Shown here in pieces: positions 35,571 to 46,825 of a stretch of DNA of 64,000 nt (within the stretch, counting starts at the first letter, position 1; each line of letters opens with the position of its first letter). The translations under genes and the position numbers were made by a program. Location: NCBI RefSeq assembly GCF_002776525.5, contig NC_045436.1:49459313-49523312 (forward strand), in the 5' to 3' direction. The notes under the pieces are model-generated. The model was not told the DNA's origin and ran no database searches. It saw only the letters and a program-made list of their open reading frames with translations. Origin of the DNA: Piliocolobus tephrosceles. Lineage: Eukaryota; Chordata; Mammalia; Primates; Cercopithecidae.

Positions 35571-36598
35571 GTTTAATGGGATCATTATTTCATTCATTTA
35601 CTTTAATTCAAGTTAGAAATAGCTTGATATTTTTATCAAATGTACCCCATTCCAAATATTTTGGCATTTCTTTTGTTTTCACTGATCTTAAAGGATTTTT
35701 CCTAACATAAGCAGATCTTATGAAACTATTATAAGTATGTGAACATACTCAACAAAGTAAGTTCAAGTAAATACCTTAAAAACTTATTCTTGGGCAACAT
35801 TTATTGACTTAGTTCTAGTTAGCAATGCACTTAAATAGCATTTCTTTAAATAAAACTTCTTGGTTCTAATTTTTAAATTGTTTAAACTGATCTACCCCTG
35901 ATGAAGAGAAGGAATTGAAAAGTAAATATGACTATACTAGCAAATATGCATATAGTTACATATTCACTTTGAATGAATGCTGACATTTAAAAAACACCAT
36001 ATGGCACAAACATAAATATGTGTGTGTGTATAGGGGTACTTAACAGTGGTACAAATTTCCAATCACCCCAGTCTAAACATCTGATTTAAATTTGTTCCTT
36101 CTGCTGAATGCCAGATATGCAGGTTAGGATCAAGTAAAACAAGCCCATTTCAATAAAGTCTAGAACTAACCGGTGCCCTCATATTTGTGGTGCACATTAA
36201 TTTTTTTTAAGTGAAGCATAGTAGAGAATGAAGAATGAAGTTTCTCTTTGCTCCTTCAGTTTATGTTATAGATTTGATGGTACTCTCATATATGTAAGGG
36301 TGAAATTATCTCTTTGCAAGGGAAAACAAAATTTTTAGGATGTGGAAGCACCCAACAAAAGCAATGCCTATTTCTACACAGTCTAAGTTGAAAACAGTTT
36401 CTGTGGATAACCAAATTTGCTTAATTTTCTATGCCATCCAGCCATTTGCCAAACCAGTGGTAAGCCCAGTCCTAGAATGTCTAATTAATGATATTATGAG
36501 AAGATACGTTCTGTCCCAAATGAGTTTAGCTTGAACTGATAAAATTCCTGTGAATCTAAGTACCTTCCCAAATTCTTATGAAACTAGGCAAGCATCTC
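35571..36598. other. No gene or named repeat seen
   Basis: AT-rich, with a short 'tatgtgtgtgtgta' patch near 36017. No coding support. Confidence 0.45.
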
Positions 36599-36715
36599 AG
36601 ATGTCAGCTCCTTAAGGACAGGGATTTTTGTCTCTTTATTCACCTCTGTATCTTTGACTCCTAGAATAGTTCCTGGTGCATAGCAGGTACTCTTTATGTA
36701 TTTGTTGAATTAAAT
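36599..36715 (+). repeat. L2 LINE 3' end fragment
   Basis: 'gtcagctccttaaggacagg', 'gatttttgtctctttattc', 'acctctgtatctttgactcc', 'gttcctggtgcatagcagg' and 'tatgtatttgttgaatt' follow the L2 3' end exactly in order. Confidence 0.85.
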
Positions 36716-37997
36716 CAATACAATTAAATCTTGTGCCTGGGTTGCTCAGAATAGTTTCCTTGACTTAGGGAGAATTTAGTGAAGTGATGTTTAAAATATT
36801 ATTATAGCATGTTACAGTTGAGTAGAAGAACCAACGAATGTAATGATTCTTAAACATTGGTCAGCATGGTTAATGGAGGACAAAAAAATTTACAGGAAAA
36901 GATCTCTTGCTAAGAATAAGATTGCCCATGGACAAAGGCTGAGAGAGTGCATTCTCCACTGCACTGTGGTACAGACTAGGGAAAGTGGGTCAGGATTGGG
37001 AACATCTGTGAATGGGAGGGCAGCGGGAAAGCTTGTCCTATAGAAAATTAAAAGACAACAGACACCTCATGTGCAACACGAGGCCCATGGGAGCCTGGGG
37101 CTTGTTGGTTTGTAAATTTGACCAGTCTCTGCCTTCCTGGCAATTCCCATTTAGTAAACCAAAATTCTAGGGACCGAAATGCACATTACATGTAACAACA
37201 GGCACAGGCTGATGTTTTGTCTCAGCATTAGGTATTGTCAGATTTGAGCATGTGTAGAGTAGTGCAAATACATACTATATGTTTGGTATCTATCATGGTA
37301 TTATATTAAGAACTCAAACTCACAGGGATTAGCTGTAACATTAAATCACAGTTGAAAAGGTGTTGGAATTTGGGAAAATGACCCTTTTAGATATTCAAAG
37401 GTTTTAAGATTAAGCCAAATATCCAAATTATAATTTATGAATAATTTTGTGGTCCCTTTTCTGTCAAATTAATTGGTAAAGAGTTTTTGTGGTGGGGAAA
37501 TAATACACATGGATCCACAATCCTGTGAAGGCTGCCAGGTCAGTGCCTGACAGAAGTATCTTTTATCGCAAGGAGTCAATTGCAGATCAGGTTAGTTTGT
37601 GTGTGCACATGTATAAAGGTTGTTTACAGATAGAAATTCATCTCTTTTTTTCCATTCTCATAAATTTTATTTGTTTATTGGAGTAAGACACATTGAGATT
37701 ATCTGGAAGATGAACTATGTATATTCAGCATCTGAAAATCAATAGAAAGGCAGGCTTTTAACTTGTGAGATAAAAAAAGAGAGTAAGACCGGTCATTTGC
37801 TTTTTCATCGCTTACCAGCTCACAGTTCCACTTCGTAGTTCCTTTAGGGACCAGTGTCAGAAGGGAATGATAGGCTGTAAACCATGTTCCTGATAAACCT
37901 ACTTTATTTGAAAAAGTGTTTGGTCAGAACATGCTTGGTCCTCACCATGTGATAGGATTCTAAAAGGTCAGAAATCTATAAACACCATGCAAAAACC
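36716..37997. other. No gene or named repeat seen
   Basis: Unassigned sequence without coding support. Confidence 0.45.
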
Positions 37998-38313
37998 TTT
38001 TTTTTAATTTTTTTTTTTTTTTTAAATTGAGACTGAGTTTCGCTCTTCTTGCCCAGACTGGAGTGTAGTGGCATGATCTGGGCTCACTGCAACCTCCGCC
38101 TCTCGGGTACAAGTGATTCTCCTGCCTCAGCCTCCCAAGTAGCTAGGATTACAGGCTTGCGCCACAATGCCCAGCTAACTTTTTTATATTTTTAGTAGAG
38201 ACGGGGTTTCACCATGTAGGCCAAGCTGGTCTCGAACTCCTGACCTCAGGTGGTCCGCCCACCATGGCCTCCCAAAGTGCTGGGATTACAGGCGTGAGCC
38301 ACTGTGCCCGGCC
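37998..38313 (-). mobile_element. AluS SINE
   Basis: Reverse Alu with interrupted poly(T) and 'gagactgagtttcgctctt' through to 'gtgcccggcc'. S-type: 'gaactcctgacctcaggtgg', 'gcaacctccgcctctcggg'. No clear target-site duplication seen by eye. Confidence 0.93.
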
Positions 38314-39479
38314 TAAAAAATATTCTAACTCTGGGACTAGCCTAGAGTAAATATCACAAATATTAATCCTAGACGTTTGGAATCTCTTTTCTCAGCAGTA
38401 TAAATTGACTTAACGCCGCCCAACAATGCCATTTCTTACTGATGAAAAATTCTCTTTGACAGTAGAGCCAAATAAATGACTGCGAGTTACTAGATTAAGG
38501 TGACCTACAGGGCCGTGTCCTTAAAATGGCAGGAGGTTTCCGTGCAAGAGCAGAGACGCAGTTCTGGTGGATGGAAGTCAGTGGCTTCTTCAGCATGGTG
38601 TAGGAGAAGGCACAGGGTCAAGAATTGGAGCCCCATAAGGCTGGTCGCTTTCCCTCCCTCTCTCAGTTAGCTGTGGAGGGAAGAATGGGATCAGCTTGGT
38701 TTTCACAGGCCATCCAGGCCATCCTGGAATATAACCATCCTTTCACAGGCCATCCTTTGGAATATAACCTGATCTTCCCCCGACCACCTTCCTTTCGTTC
38801 CAAATGGGTGAGAAGGTAAAAGAAACAGATACAGAAACCTGTTTTTGCCATTTCTTCTTCCTCTTTCTTTCTAGATCTCTGAGGCATTCCCTCCCCGCTG
38901 CCCTCCCTTTACTGAAATATAATGGAATACAGAAACATCTCCGTTCGCCTCATTTTCCATTCCCTTATTATTATTTTAGCTACTAGGAATTAACATTAGG
39001 AAGAATCCCAGGAAGGAAAAGCTGTAATAAAGATTATCAAGAAGGGACCAGCCCAGTGTTTTGTTTCGTTTTAGGTTTTAGGCTCTTTGAGTGCAGTTTT
39101 TCCCAAGTTGGTGATAAATTTTTAGCTGCTATGAGGTCTTTTCACTTTTTATCACACATCCTCTTGTTTTCTCTAATCTCTTTTAGATCCTTACTTTTCT
39201 CTCTACAAAGATTAGTATTCTCTTCAGTGGAAATTTGTGAACAAGACTATTTTTAAAAATGCCAATAAGATATCCTTGTATATTTTCTTCATATATTGCC
39301 CCAGCAATATATAGGGCAACATCCTATGTTATAGGATATGTGGACTCAGATTCCTTTTCAAAACTATCACCTACCTCCATCCTATTTTACCACCAAAGCT
39401 TATTTTACCAAAAAGCTTATGAAGCTTTTTATTCTTTAAACACAACCAAGTTTATATTCATTTGTATATGGCACCTACG
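38314..39479. other. No gene; small tandem duplication at 38701-38768
   Basis: Unassigned sequence apart from the 40-bp-period duplication listed separately. No coding support. Confidence 0.45.
38701..38768 (+). repeat. Imperfect tandem duplication, period 40 bp
   Basis: 'tttcacaggccatcc' begins at 38701 and again at 38741, and both copies go on to 'tggaatataacc'. The first copy has about 10 extra bases ('aggccatcc' doubled), so it is an imperfect two-copy repeat. Confidence 0.75.
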
Positions 39480-39590
39480 TCAAGGGGTTGATGGGAAGAT
39501 TAAATAAGTTAATATATCCAAGTACTTGGATTAGTGCCTGGCAGTGGGTAAGCTCTATGTAAGTCTTTGCTATTATTACTATTGTTTTTT
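39480..39590 (+). repeat. MIR SINE 3' fragment
   Basis: 'gggaagattaaataagttaa', 'tggattagtgcctggcagt', 'gggtaagctctatgtaagt' and the 'tattattactattg' end are the MIR 3' third. Confidence 0.7.
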
Positions 39591-39780
39591 ATTATTTTTA
39601 TTTGATAGAAGAATATAGAATATCAATTTCAATTCATCTCCAGTTATGGTTGGACGCAGTTAGCCTTGCAATTGTTTGAACTTTAGAGGTCAACAGACGT
39701 ATTTCAGTTGAATGAGAAAATACGCTACCACCTTTTTCTCTGCTCTGCCCAGGGGTCTTCAAATGTCTCCTAATTCACTT

Positions 39781-40081
39781 TTTCAATTTTTTCCTTTTTT
39801 TTTTTTTTTTTTTAGATAGAGTCTCACTCTGTCACCCAGGCTGGAGTGCAGTGGCCCCATCTTGGCTCACTGCAACCTCCATCTCCCAGGTTCCAGTGAT
39901 TCTCCTGCCTCAGCCTCCAGAGTAGCTGGGATTATAGGCACCCACCACCATGCCTGGCTAGTTTTTATATTTTTAGTAGAGTTGGGGTTTCACCGTGTTT
40001 GTTAGGCTCAGCCTCCAGTGATCCACCCCTCTTGGCCTCCCAAAGTGCTGGGATTGCAGGGGTGAGCCACCGCACCCAGCC
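39781..40081 (-). mobile_element. AluS-type SINE with 17-bp target-site duplication and left-arm deletion
   Basis: Reverse Alu from a T-rich tail to 'cgcacccagcc'. The left arm lacks about 25 bp around 'ggtctcgaactcctgacc' (near 40005). Flanks 'tgtctcctaattcactt' (39764-39780) and 'tgtttcctaattcgctt' (40082-40098) differ at two bases. Confidence 0.93.
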
Positions 40082-40098
40082 TGTTTCCTAATTCGCTT

Positions 40099-42574
40099 CT
40101 TGCTCACTCTAATACCAGCCAGGAGAGGGGAGTGTTATAGACCCCTCCCTGTTCCACTCCTTTTCTATTGGCCCCCTAGAATTAGGAATAAGACAGAAGC
40201 ATATTTTTTGGCATCTTATGTGTTCTCATAAAAGAAGAGTCATCTTACTCGATAAAGTCCACTTAAATCTGGAAAGCCCTTGCATGGCACACGATATCTC
40301 AAGTGGTAGCCTCCAAGCAAAAGATGACTATAGAACCCCCAGAATTCAAGGTCAGGAGACTGAATAATGAATGTCTGTTTATCCACCTGGTGCTTTAAAA
40401 CTGACCTATGTTTCCCATAAGATGTCTTGAGGTTGAATTATGTCACAGCAGTAATGTCTTTAACATTGTTGGGTGAGATGATTTGAGAGAGATCAGATTT
40501 CATCTGGTGAGTGACAAGGCTTTACTCCCTCTTATAGTGTATTAAAACAATTAAACATTAAATGCATTTTACTGCAGACTGTTTGACTCACGTGTGCATA
40601 TTAGAATATGTTTTTCAAAAACCTATGAAATAGGAGCCAAGCTCCCTGTGAATATTTATGGCGCTCATTAGCAAAGTTATCTCCAGGATGTATGATTTTC
40701 AGTTTTCTCTTTCTAATCTTCTTTTGGGAGGATGGAGGATGGGTGGAAATCAATTTTCCCAGCTAGATCTGCATTTTTCCAGTTAGAAAAGGTGTTTCAT
40801 TTTAATCTGTTGTCTGATGGTATTGAAATATTTTTCCAATCTGTTGTTATTTAAAAGAGCAAGCCCTCTTCCTGTCATCATCCATTACCTGGGGCGTTAT
40901 TTAGTAAGTGCTTTGTTTGTAAACAGAGAGTGGTTTTCAACAGATCTAATCCTGTGGCCATCGTGTTTCCAACACTGGCGGGCGGCTGCCTGGCAGCAGC
41001 ACTTTTCTGTGTTTTAGTTTTTTACTTCAGTTCTTCTGAATCGATTATTTCCCCCTAATGTTTCCAGGTGAAGAAATATTTTATGCGTATTATTTGTCAA
41101 ATCCACATTTCTCTTTCTGCCAAGGAGGATTAGGAATCTCTAGCGAATCAACCTGCTCTAGATAGGTTCCGGGAAAGAGGAGAGGTGAAACAGGAAAAAT
41201 CCTAGCCCTCTGCATTGTCTTAACCATTTAAGCTAACCAGGACAAAGGGTAGCAACACCACTGAGTTAAACCCACTGCATTGTTCAAAGCCCCTGTCCTC
41301 CACGTTCACCAGCACCCCAGCACACTTAACCAAAATGTTTTCTACCTGTGTTTTTTGAAGAAGTACAGATTTTAGGTACTTTGCTGAACTTTTATTTTCC
41401 TCCTGATTATTTTGTTTGACAAGAATTTCTAAACTCTTAAGGAAACCAAAATCATTCTGTTTGGCTTCTGATAGTTGAAAATACAGCTATATCTGGGGAA
41501 TATGATGATAGGGAGGAGTTATTTCTTATGTTTAAAAAAAAAAAAAAAACTAAGGAAAACGGTAGCCCTCCTTTCAGCTAGGAAATGACCATGTGTCTCT
41601 CCACTGGGAGCAGCTGCTGGGAGCCCTGGGCTGGCAGGGAGAGCGGGTCTGGGAAGGGGGCTGCGCCAGGCTCCCTCACCGGCTCTGTGAGCGCTGCGTT
41701 TTTCCCGGAGCCTTCATTGTCTCCCTGCGAGTCTCATGGCGTTCTTTGTCTGCGGTGGGTAGCTTGTGTCACACACTCGCAGCCCGTTGCACTCAGCAAC
41801 TGTTCATCCCATTTTCTTTCTTTCCTTCTGTCCTCACTACTCTCCCCCGCCCACTCCTGAAGCCCCTCCCTTTCTTCCTGGTTTTGTGATTCAAGGAATT
41901 TGAGATCATTTAGGTGAAGTAGAAGCTCAGAAGCTAGGGTTTCTTATGAGCTTCAAAGTGAGGAAACAAGATATGATGCCTTTAAAACTGACAGTGCCCC
42001 TGTGTGGATCTGGGAATTACATTCTTGAAGTAACAGTTTTTAGTTAAAAATACTGGGTGCTAGGGGTGTGGGGGGGAAATGGTCCTTCCCTAGCACATTC
42101 ATAATAAGTAAAGAAACCGTGCTGTTGAGTAACACCCCCATCCACCAATATTCTGGGGTGAGAATCTTGAGAGAACTGCCAGTGCCTTCTGTGCCATTGT
42201 TAATAAGAGACAAAGTGTGACAACAAATGCCTTGTGAATTTAAATAGCCAGGTATGGTGTTCAGAAAGGCTTCTGAAATAAACATGCTAATCCACATTCT
42301 GTCTTGTGCAAAGTAAAGCATTAAGGGCTTGGTGGAGCTTTACCCAAAGTGCCTGTGTGCAGTCTCTCTCCTTTTCTTCTCATTACCTATAGCTTACAAT
42401 GCTTTTTAAGTGATTCTCTTGCTTGTGTGGAGAGCAGGAATGGGAGGAAGGTTGAGTTGATAGGGCTCTTAAAGCCATTTGTAATTTACACAGAAACTTT
42501 CCTTGTGGGAACTTAAAGCACTTCACGTATGGAAATCATATACCTGGGGCAGACTTAATTCAAGGAGCCCAATC
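40099..42574. other. Long stretch without recognisable gene or repeat
   Basis: No coding support and no named repeat. An A(17) run lies at 41533-41550. Just after it is a GC-richer patch, listed separately. Confidence 0.45.
41590..41790. other. GC/CpG-richer unique patch
   Basis: In this AT-rich window, the stretch around 41620-41790 is locally GC-rich and has about ten CpG dinucleotides outside any Alu. It is far too small for a classic CpG island. Frames across it are open for about 90 codons, but composition alone explains that. It could be a regulatory element or an unrecognised exon; neither is shown. Confidence 0.35.
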
Positions 42575-42680
42575 CTTTATTGTCAAAGATACGGAAACTG
42601 AGCTTAGGGGATGTTTTGGGATGTTTCCTAGGACACAGAGTTCTAGCTGAGCTAGGACTTGAATCTGGCGCTCTTTCAAG
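42575..42680 (-). repeat. MIR SINE fragment
   Basis: Reverse MIR motifs 'gatacggaaactgagctta', 'tcctaggacacagagttct', 'agctgagctaggacttgaat'. Moderately diverged. Confidence 0.6.
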
Positions 42681-42724
42681 ACTCTTTCAGGGTCACATGT
42701 TAGTATCTCGGTTCCCTTGGGAAG

Positions 42725-42840
42725 ATATTGCTGGCAAAATGTTATTATCCTTACTTTAAAATGGGGTACACGAAAGCACAGAAAAAGAAAATTGCCCAGT
42801 GTTAACCCTTCGTGACAAAGCCAGTGAGCTAGGACACTGT
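42725..42840 (-). repeat. MIR SINE fragment
   Basis: Reverse MIR motifs 'aaaatgttattatccttact', 'ttaaaatggggtacacgaaa', 'aaattgcccagtgttaacc' and 'agccagtgagctaggacac'. Diverged; a neighbour of the MIR at 42575-42680 but a separate insertion, because both contain the same core segment. Confidence 0.5.
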
Positions 42841-44014
42841 CTTTCTTGCAGTCCTTCTCAGCTATTTGAGTTGAATCATATTGGCCTCAAGGACATCATC
42901 CTTGGTCCCTGACATGCCAGGATTCTCATGTCTGCTTGTCTTTCCTGCACTGTCCCGTAGCCTATTACCCCTTAATGCTATTTAGTTCTTTTCTCCTTAT
43001 GCCCAAGGAGTGTCTTGTGTTTCTCTTTAACTAGGTACTTTTCTCCCAGTATATCTGGTGTCTGAGAGCTCCCTCTAGAATTTTCCCCTAGGTAACCCAG
43101 ACCCAATCCATGTTTACAAAGAAGCAATGCTGCTCTCACTTCCAAATGTACCCCAACCCAGTGGTGTAGTAAAAGCAGAACTGGCCTGGGGGCAGGAGGT
43201 CAAGTCCTTGTGCCATCAACAGTTCATGATACTGATTAACTCCCATGCCAAGTTCCTTCCAGCTCTAGAATCCTAAATCTTCATAGAAATTTTCAGAGAG
43301 GAATTTTGAGAAAGAAATGGTAAATTGAAACATCCACCAGGTTGAATTGTTTTAAAAGCCTCAGGCTTCTGGACATCCAAATAGTCTGACTTTGGAGCTG
43401 GGTGCTTGTCCTTACCATTACTTTCTTGCCACCATAGTGGGCACGGTTCCAACAGACCCTGCCAGTGCCTACCTGGGGAACCACTGCTGCTGGTAAAGTA
43501 GGTCCCTTGGGAATTCTGCAGTACAAGGGTCGCTGTGTAAGTGGACAATGAATTTTAATATGCACAAGTTTCCTTTCTGCCAACTTGGATTGGGTATACC
43601 TAGTAAACAAATCAAGTGGTACTTGCCACTATATTGTTTTGTTTTCTGTGGTGTGAGAATATTGTGACTCTGCTCCAGGGCATATTATCCTTGAGGGCAG
43701 CCACATAAATGATACCGTGTTAGGCAGTGGGGGGTTGCTGTGTAATAAGTAATTAATGATGACAAGTCCTAGATCTTCCAATTATAAGACTGGTATTTAG
43801 AACCTATAGTATGGTGGAATTTAAAGCCGTTATTGTCTTCTGAACATTTACAAATGTACCATGAAAATAAATTTGATAGAAAGTTGACCAGTTTTACTCT
43901 TTCCCATCGTTAAAAATCATATTTGTGTTTTCTGCTTTTGCTTCCACTTCAGACCTCAATGGAAATAACTTTCAGACTTTAAATCTATTCAAAATGTAAT
44001 TATAAATTAAACAG
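42841..44014. other. No gene; possible MIR-like scrap at 43160-43275
   Basis: 'ttccttccagctctagaatc' near 43253 looks like a MIR3-like 3' end, but the rest does not fit well. No coding support. Confidence 0.35.
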
Positions 44015-44450
44015 GGCAGACATCAGGTAGAGAAAAAAATAAGAAGCCAGGCACAGGAAGACAAATGTGCATGATCTCTTAAATAGAGAATCTAAAAAAG
44101 TTGAACTCCTAGAAGCAAAGAGTAGAATGATGGTTACCAGGAGCTGGGAGTATGGTGGGAGGGGGTGGGAGATGTTGGTCAAAAGATACAAAATTTTCAA
44201 TTAGACAAAAGGAATAAGTTCAAGAGATCTATTGTACAACATGGTGACTATAGTTAACAATGTATTGTATACATGAAAATGGCTAAGAATAGATTTTAAG
44301 TGTTCTCTACACAAAAAAAAGGTAAGTATGTGAGGTAATGCATATGTTAATTAGCTCCATTTAGCCATTGCATAGTGTATACATATTTCAAAACATGTTG
44401 CACATCATAAATAAACACAATTTTAATTTTTGAATTAAAAATTCATTTTA
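44015..44450 (+). mobile_element. L1 LINE 3' UTR end (L1MA/L1MB-like)
   Basis: Plus-strand order of an L1 3' end: 'gatggttaccaggagctggg', 'gaataagttcaagagatct', 'attgtacaacatggtgact', 'tagttaacaatgtattgtat', 'gataagtatgtgaggt'-like block, 'gcatatgttaattagctcca', 'tatacatatttcaaaacatg', then an A-rich end. 5' truncated. Younger than the L1M elements at 28.8 and 46.8 kb, by its better match. Confidence 0.85.
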
Positions 44451-44954
44451 AAATAAGTGTTCATTTGAACATTATTTTTTATCATTATTTGCATTTCATT
44501 TCAATAATTACCATTATTTTTATCTTTCCATGTTTCTTTGAAAAAGGCATAGTAGTCTCAGTGTGAACCTGGTTTGTTTTTTTGTAAAGGAAAAAGGAAA
44601 AAGCCTCCCAGTAGAGACTGGCAGTATTTGTTAAGCCAAGGATATGATTAAATAGTGATAAACTTTTGTGAAGCACAGATAGATTTCATTATCTAAACAA
44701 GTTACAGTACCTGGAGATAGACTCATTACAGTTTTTATAGAATCATCTGGATATATTGGGAAATATTGTTGGGTTAGTTAATACACAAAATAAAACCTTT
44801 GATGGATGCCTGTGTGTATGGACATGCAGACTGGCAGAGTATTTCTCTGGCCTTTTGTTCCTTCTAATTTTGAGCTGTTCCTTATATAAGTGGTGACCCA
44901 GGACAGGGCCAGCTCAGTGTCTTAAACACAGCTCTGTGCCGATTCCAACAACTT

Positions 44955-45095
44955 TGACTTTTTCTCACTCTGTGACTTACTAACTCTGAGACCTCTTGGG
45001 GGTATCTTTTAAGCTCTTGGCTCTTCTTTTACTGGAATTATAATACCTGCTCCCTACCTTCCTTAAATGAATATTATAACAGTTATCAAGATATA
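44955..45095 (+). repeat. MIR-group SINE fragment
   Basis: 'ctctgtgacttactaactct' followed by 'gagacctcttggg', 'ttggctcttcttttactgg', 'attataatacctgctccct' and 'taaatgaatattataacagt' loosely follow the MIR order. Confidence 0.45.
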
Positions 45096-45390
45096 TAGGA
45101 TAACATCTCCCAGAAGAAAGCAATTTGGAGCCTTCAGACTGGTTTCATTATAGAGAAGAAACTCTGCAAATGTGTTTTAACATGGCAAGAACTGATGGTG
45201 GCTAAAACTGCAACTGCTCATGGAGAAAATTGGAGTAGTATGTTGCAAATTTAACACACATCTATTCCATTCCGGGCTGAAACAGCAAAATCAATCTATG
45301 TTTTGATAGTTTATTTGGGATTTGGTTTTTTGATCATACTTGCATTGCATTTATTTAAAGGGAAAAAAAGGCCAAATCTTTTCTTTCTTT

Positions 45391-45704
45391 TTCCTTTTTT
45401 TTTTTTTTTTTTTTTTTTTTGAGATAGCTTTTTGCTCTTGTTGCCCAGGCTGGAGTGCAATGGTGTGATTTCGGCTCACCGCAACCTCTGCCTCCCAGGT
45501 TCAAGCGATTCTCCTGCTTCAACCTTCCCGAGTAGCTGGGATTACAGGCATGTGCCACCAAGCCTGGCTAATTTTGTATTTTTAGTAGAGATGGGGGTTT
45601 CTCCATGTGGGTCAGGCTGGCCTTGAACTCCCGACCTCAGGTGATCCGCCCTCCTCGGCCTCCCAAAGTGCTGGGATTATAGGCGTGAGCCACTGCACCC
45701 AGCC
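45391..45704 (-). mobile_element. AluS SINE with 17-bp target-site duplication
   Basis: Reverse Alu with a long T tail to 'ctgcacccagcc'. S-type: 'gaactcccgacctcaggtga'. Flanks 'aaggccaaatcttttct' (45368-45384) and 'aaggccaactcttttct' (45705-45721) differ by one base. Confidence 0.95.
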
Positions 45705-45721
45705 AAGGCCAACTCTTTTCT

Positions 45722-46825
45722 TGTTCTTTTTCAGTTGAGGGTGTTATTAACACAGCTAGATCATTGAGCCAATCTTTGTCTCCTTCCCCACCGCCATTCT
45801 TCTTCTTTAGGAAGAAAATTCTCAAAGAGAGGTGGGCTAGAATAAAGGTTTGGGTAACTGGCCCTATAGTTTGGTTTTGATGTAAGTAAAGGGAGACTGG
45901 GCTGTGGTGATTAAAGGTCATTCTGGGCCATTTTTCTGGTTGTTGAACCAATTTGTTACATCATCTCAGGCAAATACGTTTATGTGCCTTTAAGGGGCTA
46001 GTATTGATTTTTAACTTCACCAGCTGTGGTGAGTTTTAGTTGATGTTGGCAAAGCTCTTTTTATTCCCAGGTTGAATCATGCCATAGGAAGTGCTGTGTT
46101 GTTTTTTTTCCTTCAGGGATAGGGGAATAGAGGTTATGGATCTTCTACTGCTTTGCTGGCTCTTTTTATCTCATAATTTTAGTCAGATAGCAATAAATAG
46201 CCATTGAAAGTAATGAAGTCTTTACTGAGGTAAATGAAGATGACCATGACAGTTTTAATATATTAATCAAATGGTATTGCTGTTTAACCTTAGCAACATC
46301 TCAATCAGACGCTTGCCTGAGATTAACTGAAAAACCCATTGTGACTTTCAAAAGGAAGATCATTCCAAAAAGTAAAATTAGTTATAATTGGATGTTTTGG
46401 GGGAGAGACTTTAAAAAAATGGTCCTTAATCATATTCTTCATATGACACTTGGTATACATGTTTGGTGAAACATAGCGGGCAGAAATATCATAGAAATCG
46501 GGGGAAAAGCACATTTCTCCCCTAAATGTACCTGGTAATCCACATCTATGAATCGTAGATCGTTTACTGAGTTCTTACTGTATATCCAGAACTGAGGCCC
46601 CAAATGGCTTAACTTAAATCTTTAATTTATCAGTTGTATTTTTATTCCCTTATAAGAAAATAATCCACAGTTTCAAGTTGGTTCTTATGCACTCACAAAG
46701 ACAAACGTTTTATCAGACCTACAAAGAACTGCATGACATTTGACACTCTAAAAGTTATATTGGATGGGATATCAATAATCTAGAGTGCCAAGCCTCTCTG
46801 TAGTATCCCAGCATTTAAAAATAAA
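45722..46825. other. No gene or named repeat seen
   Basis: Unassigned sequence without coding support. It ends at the 5' boundary of the large L1M. Confidence 0.45.
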
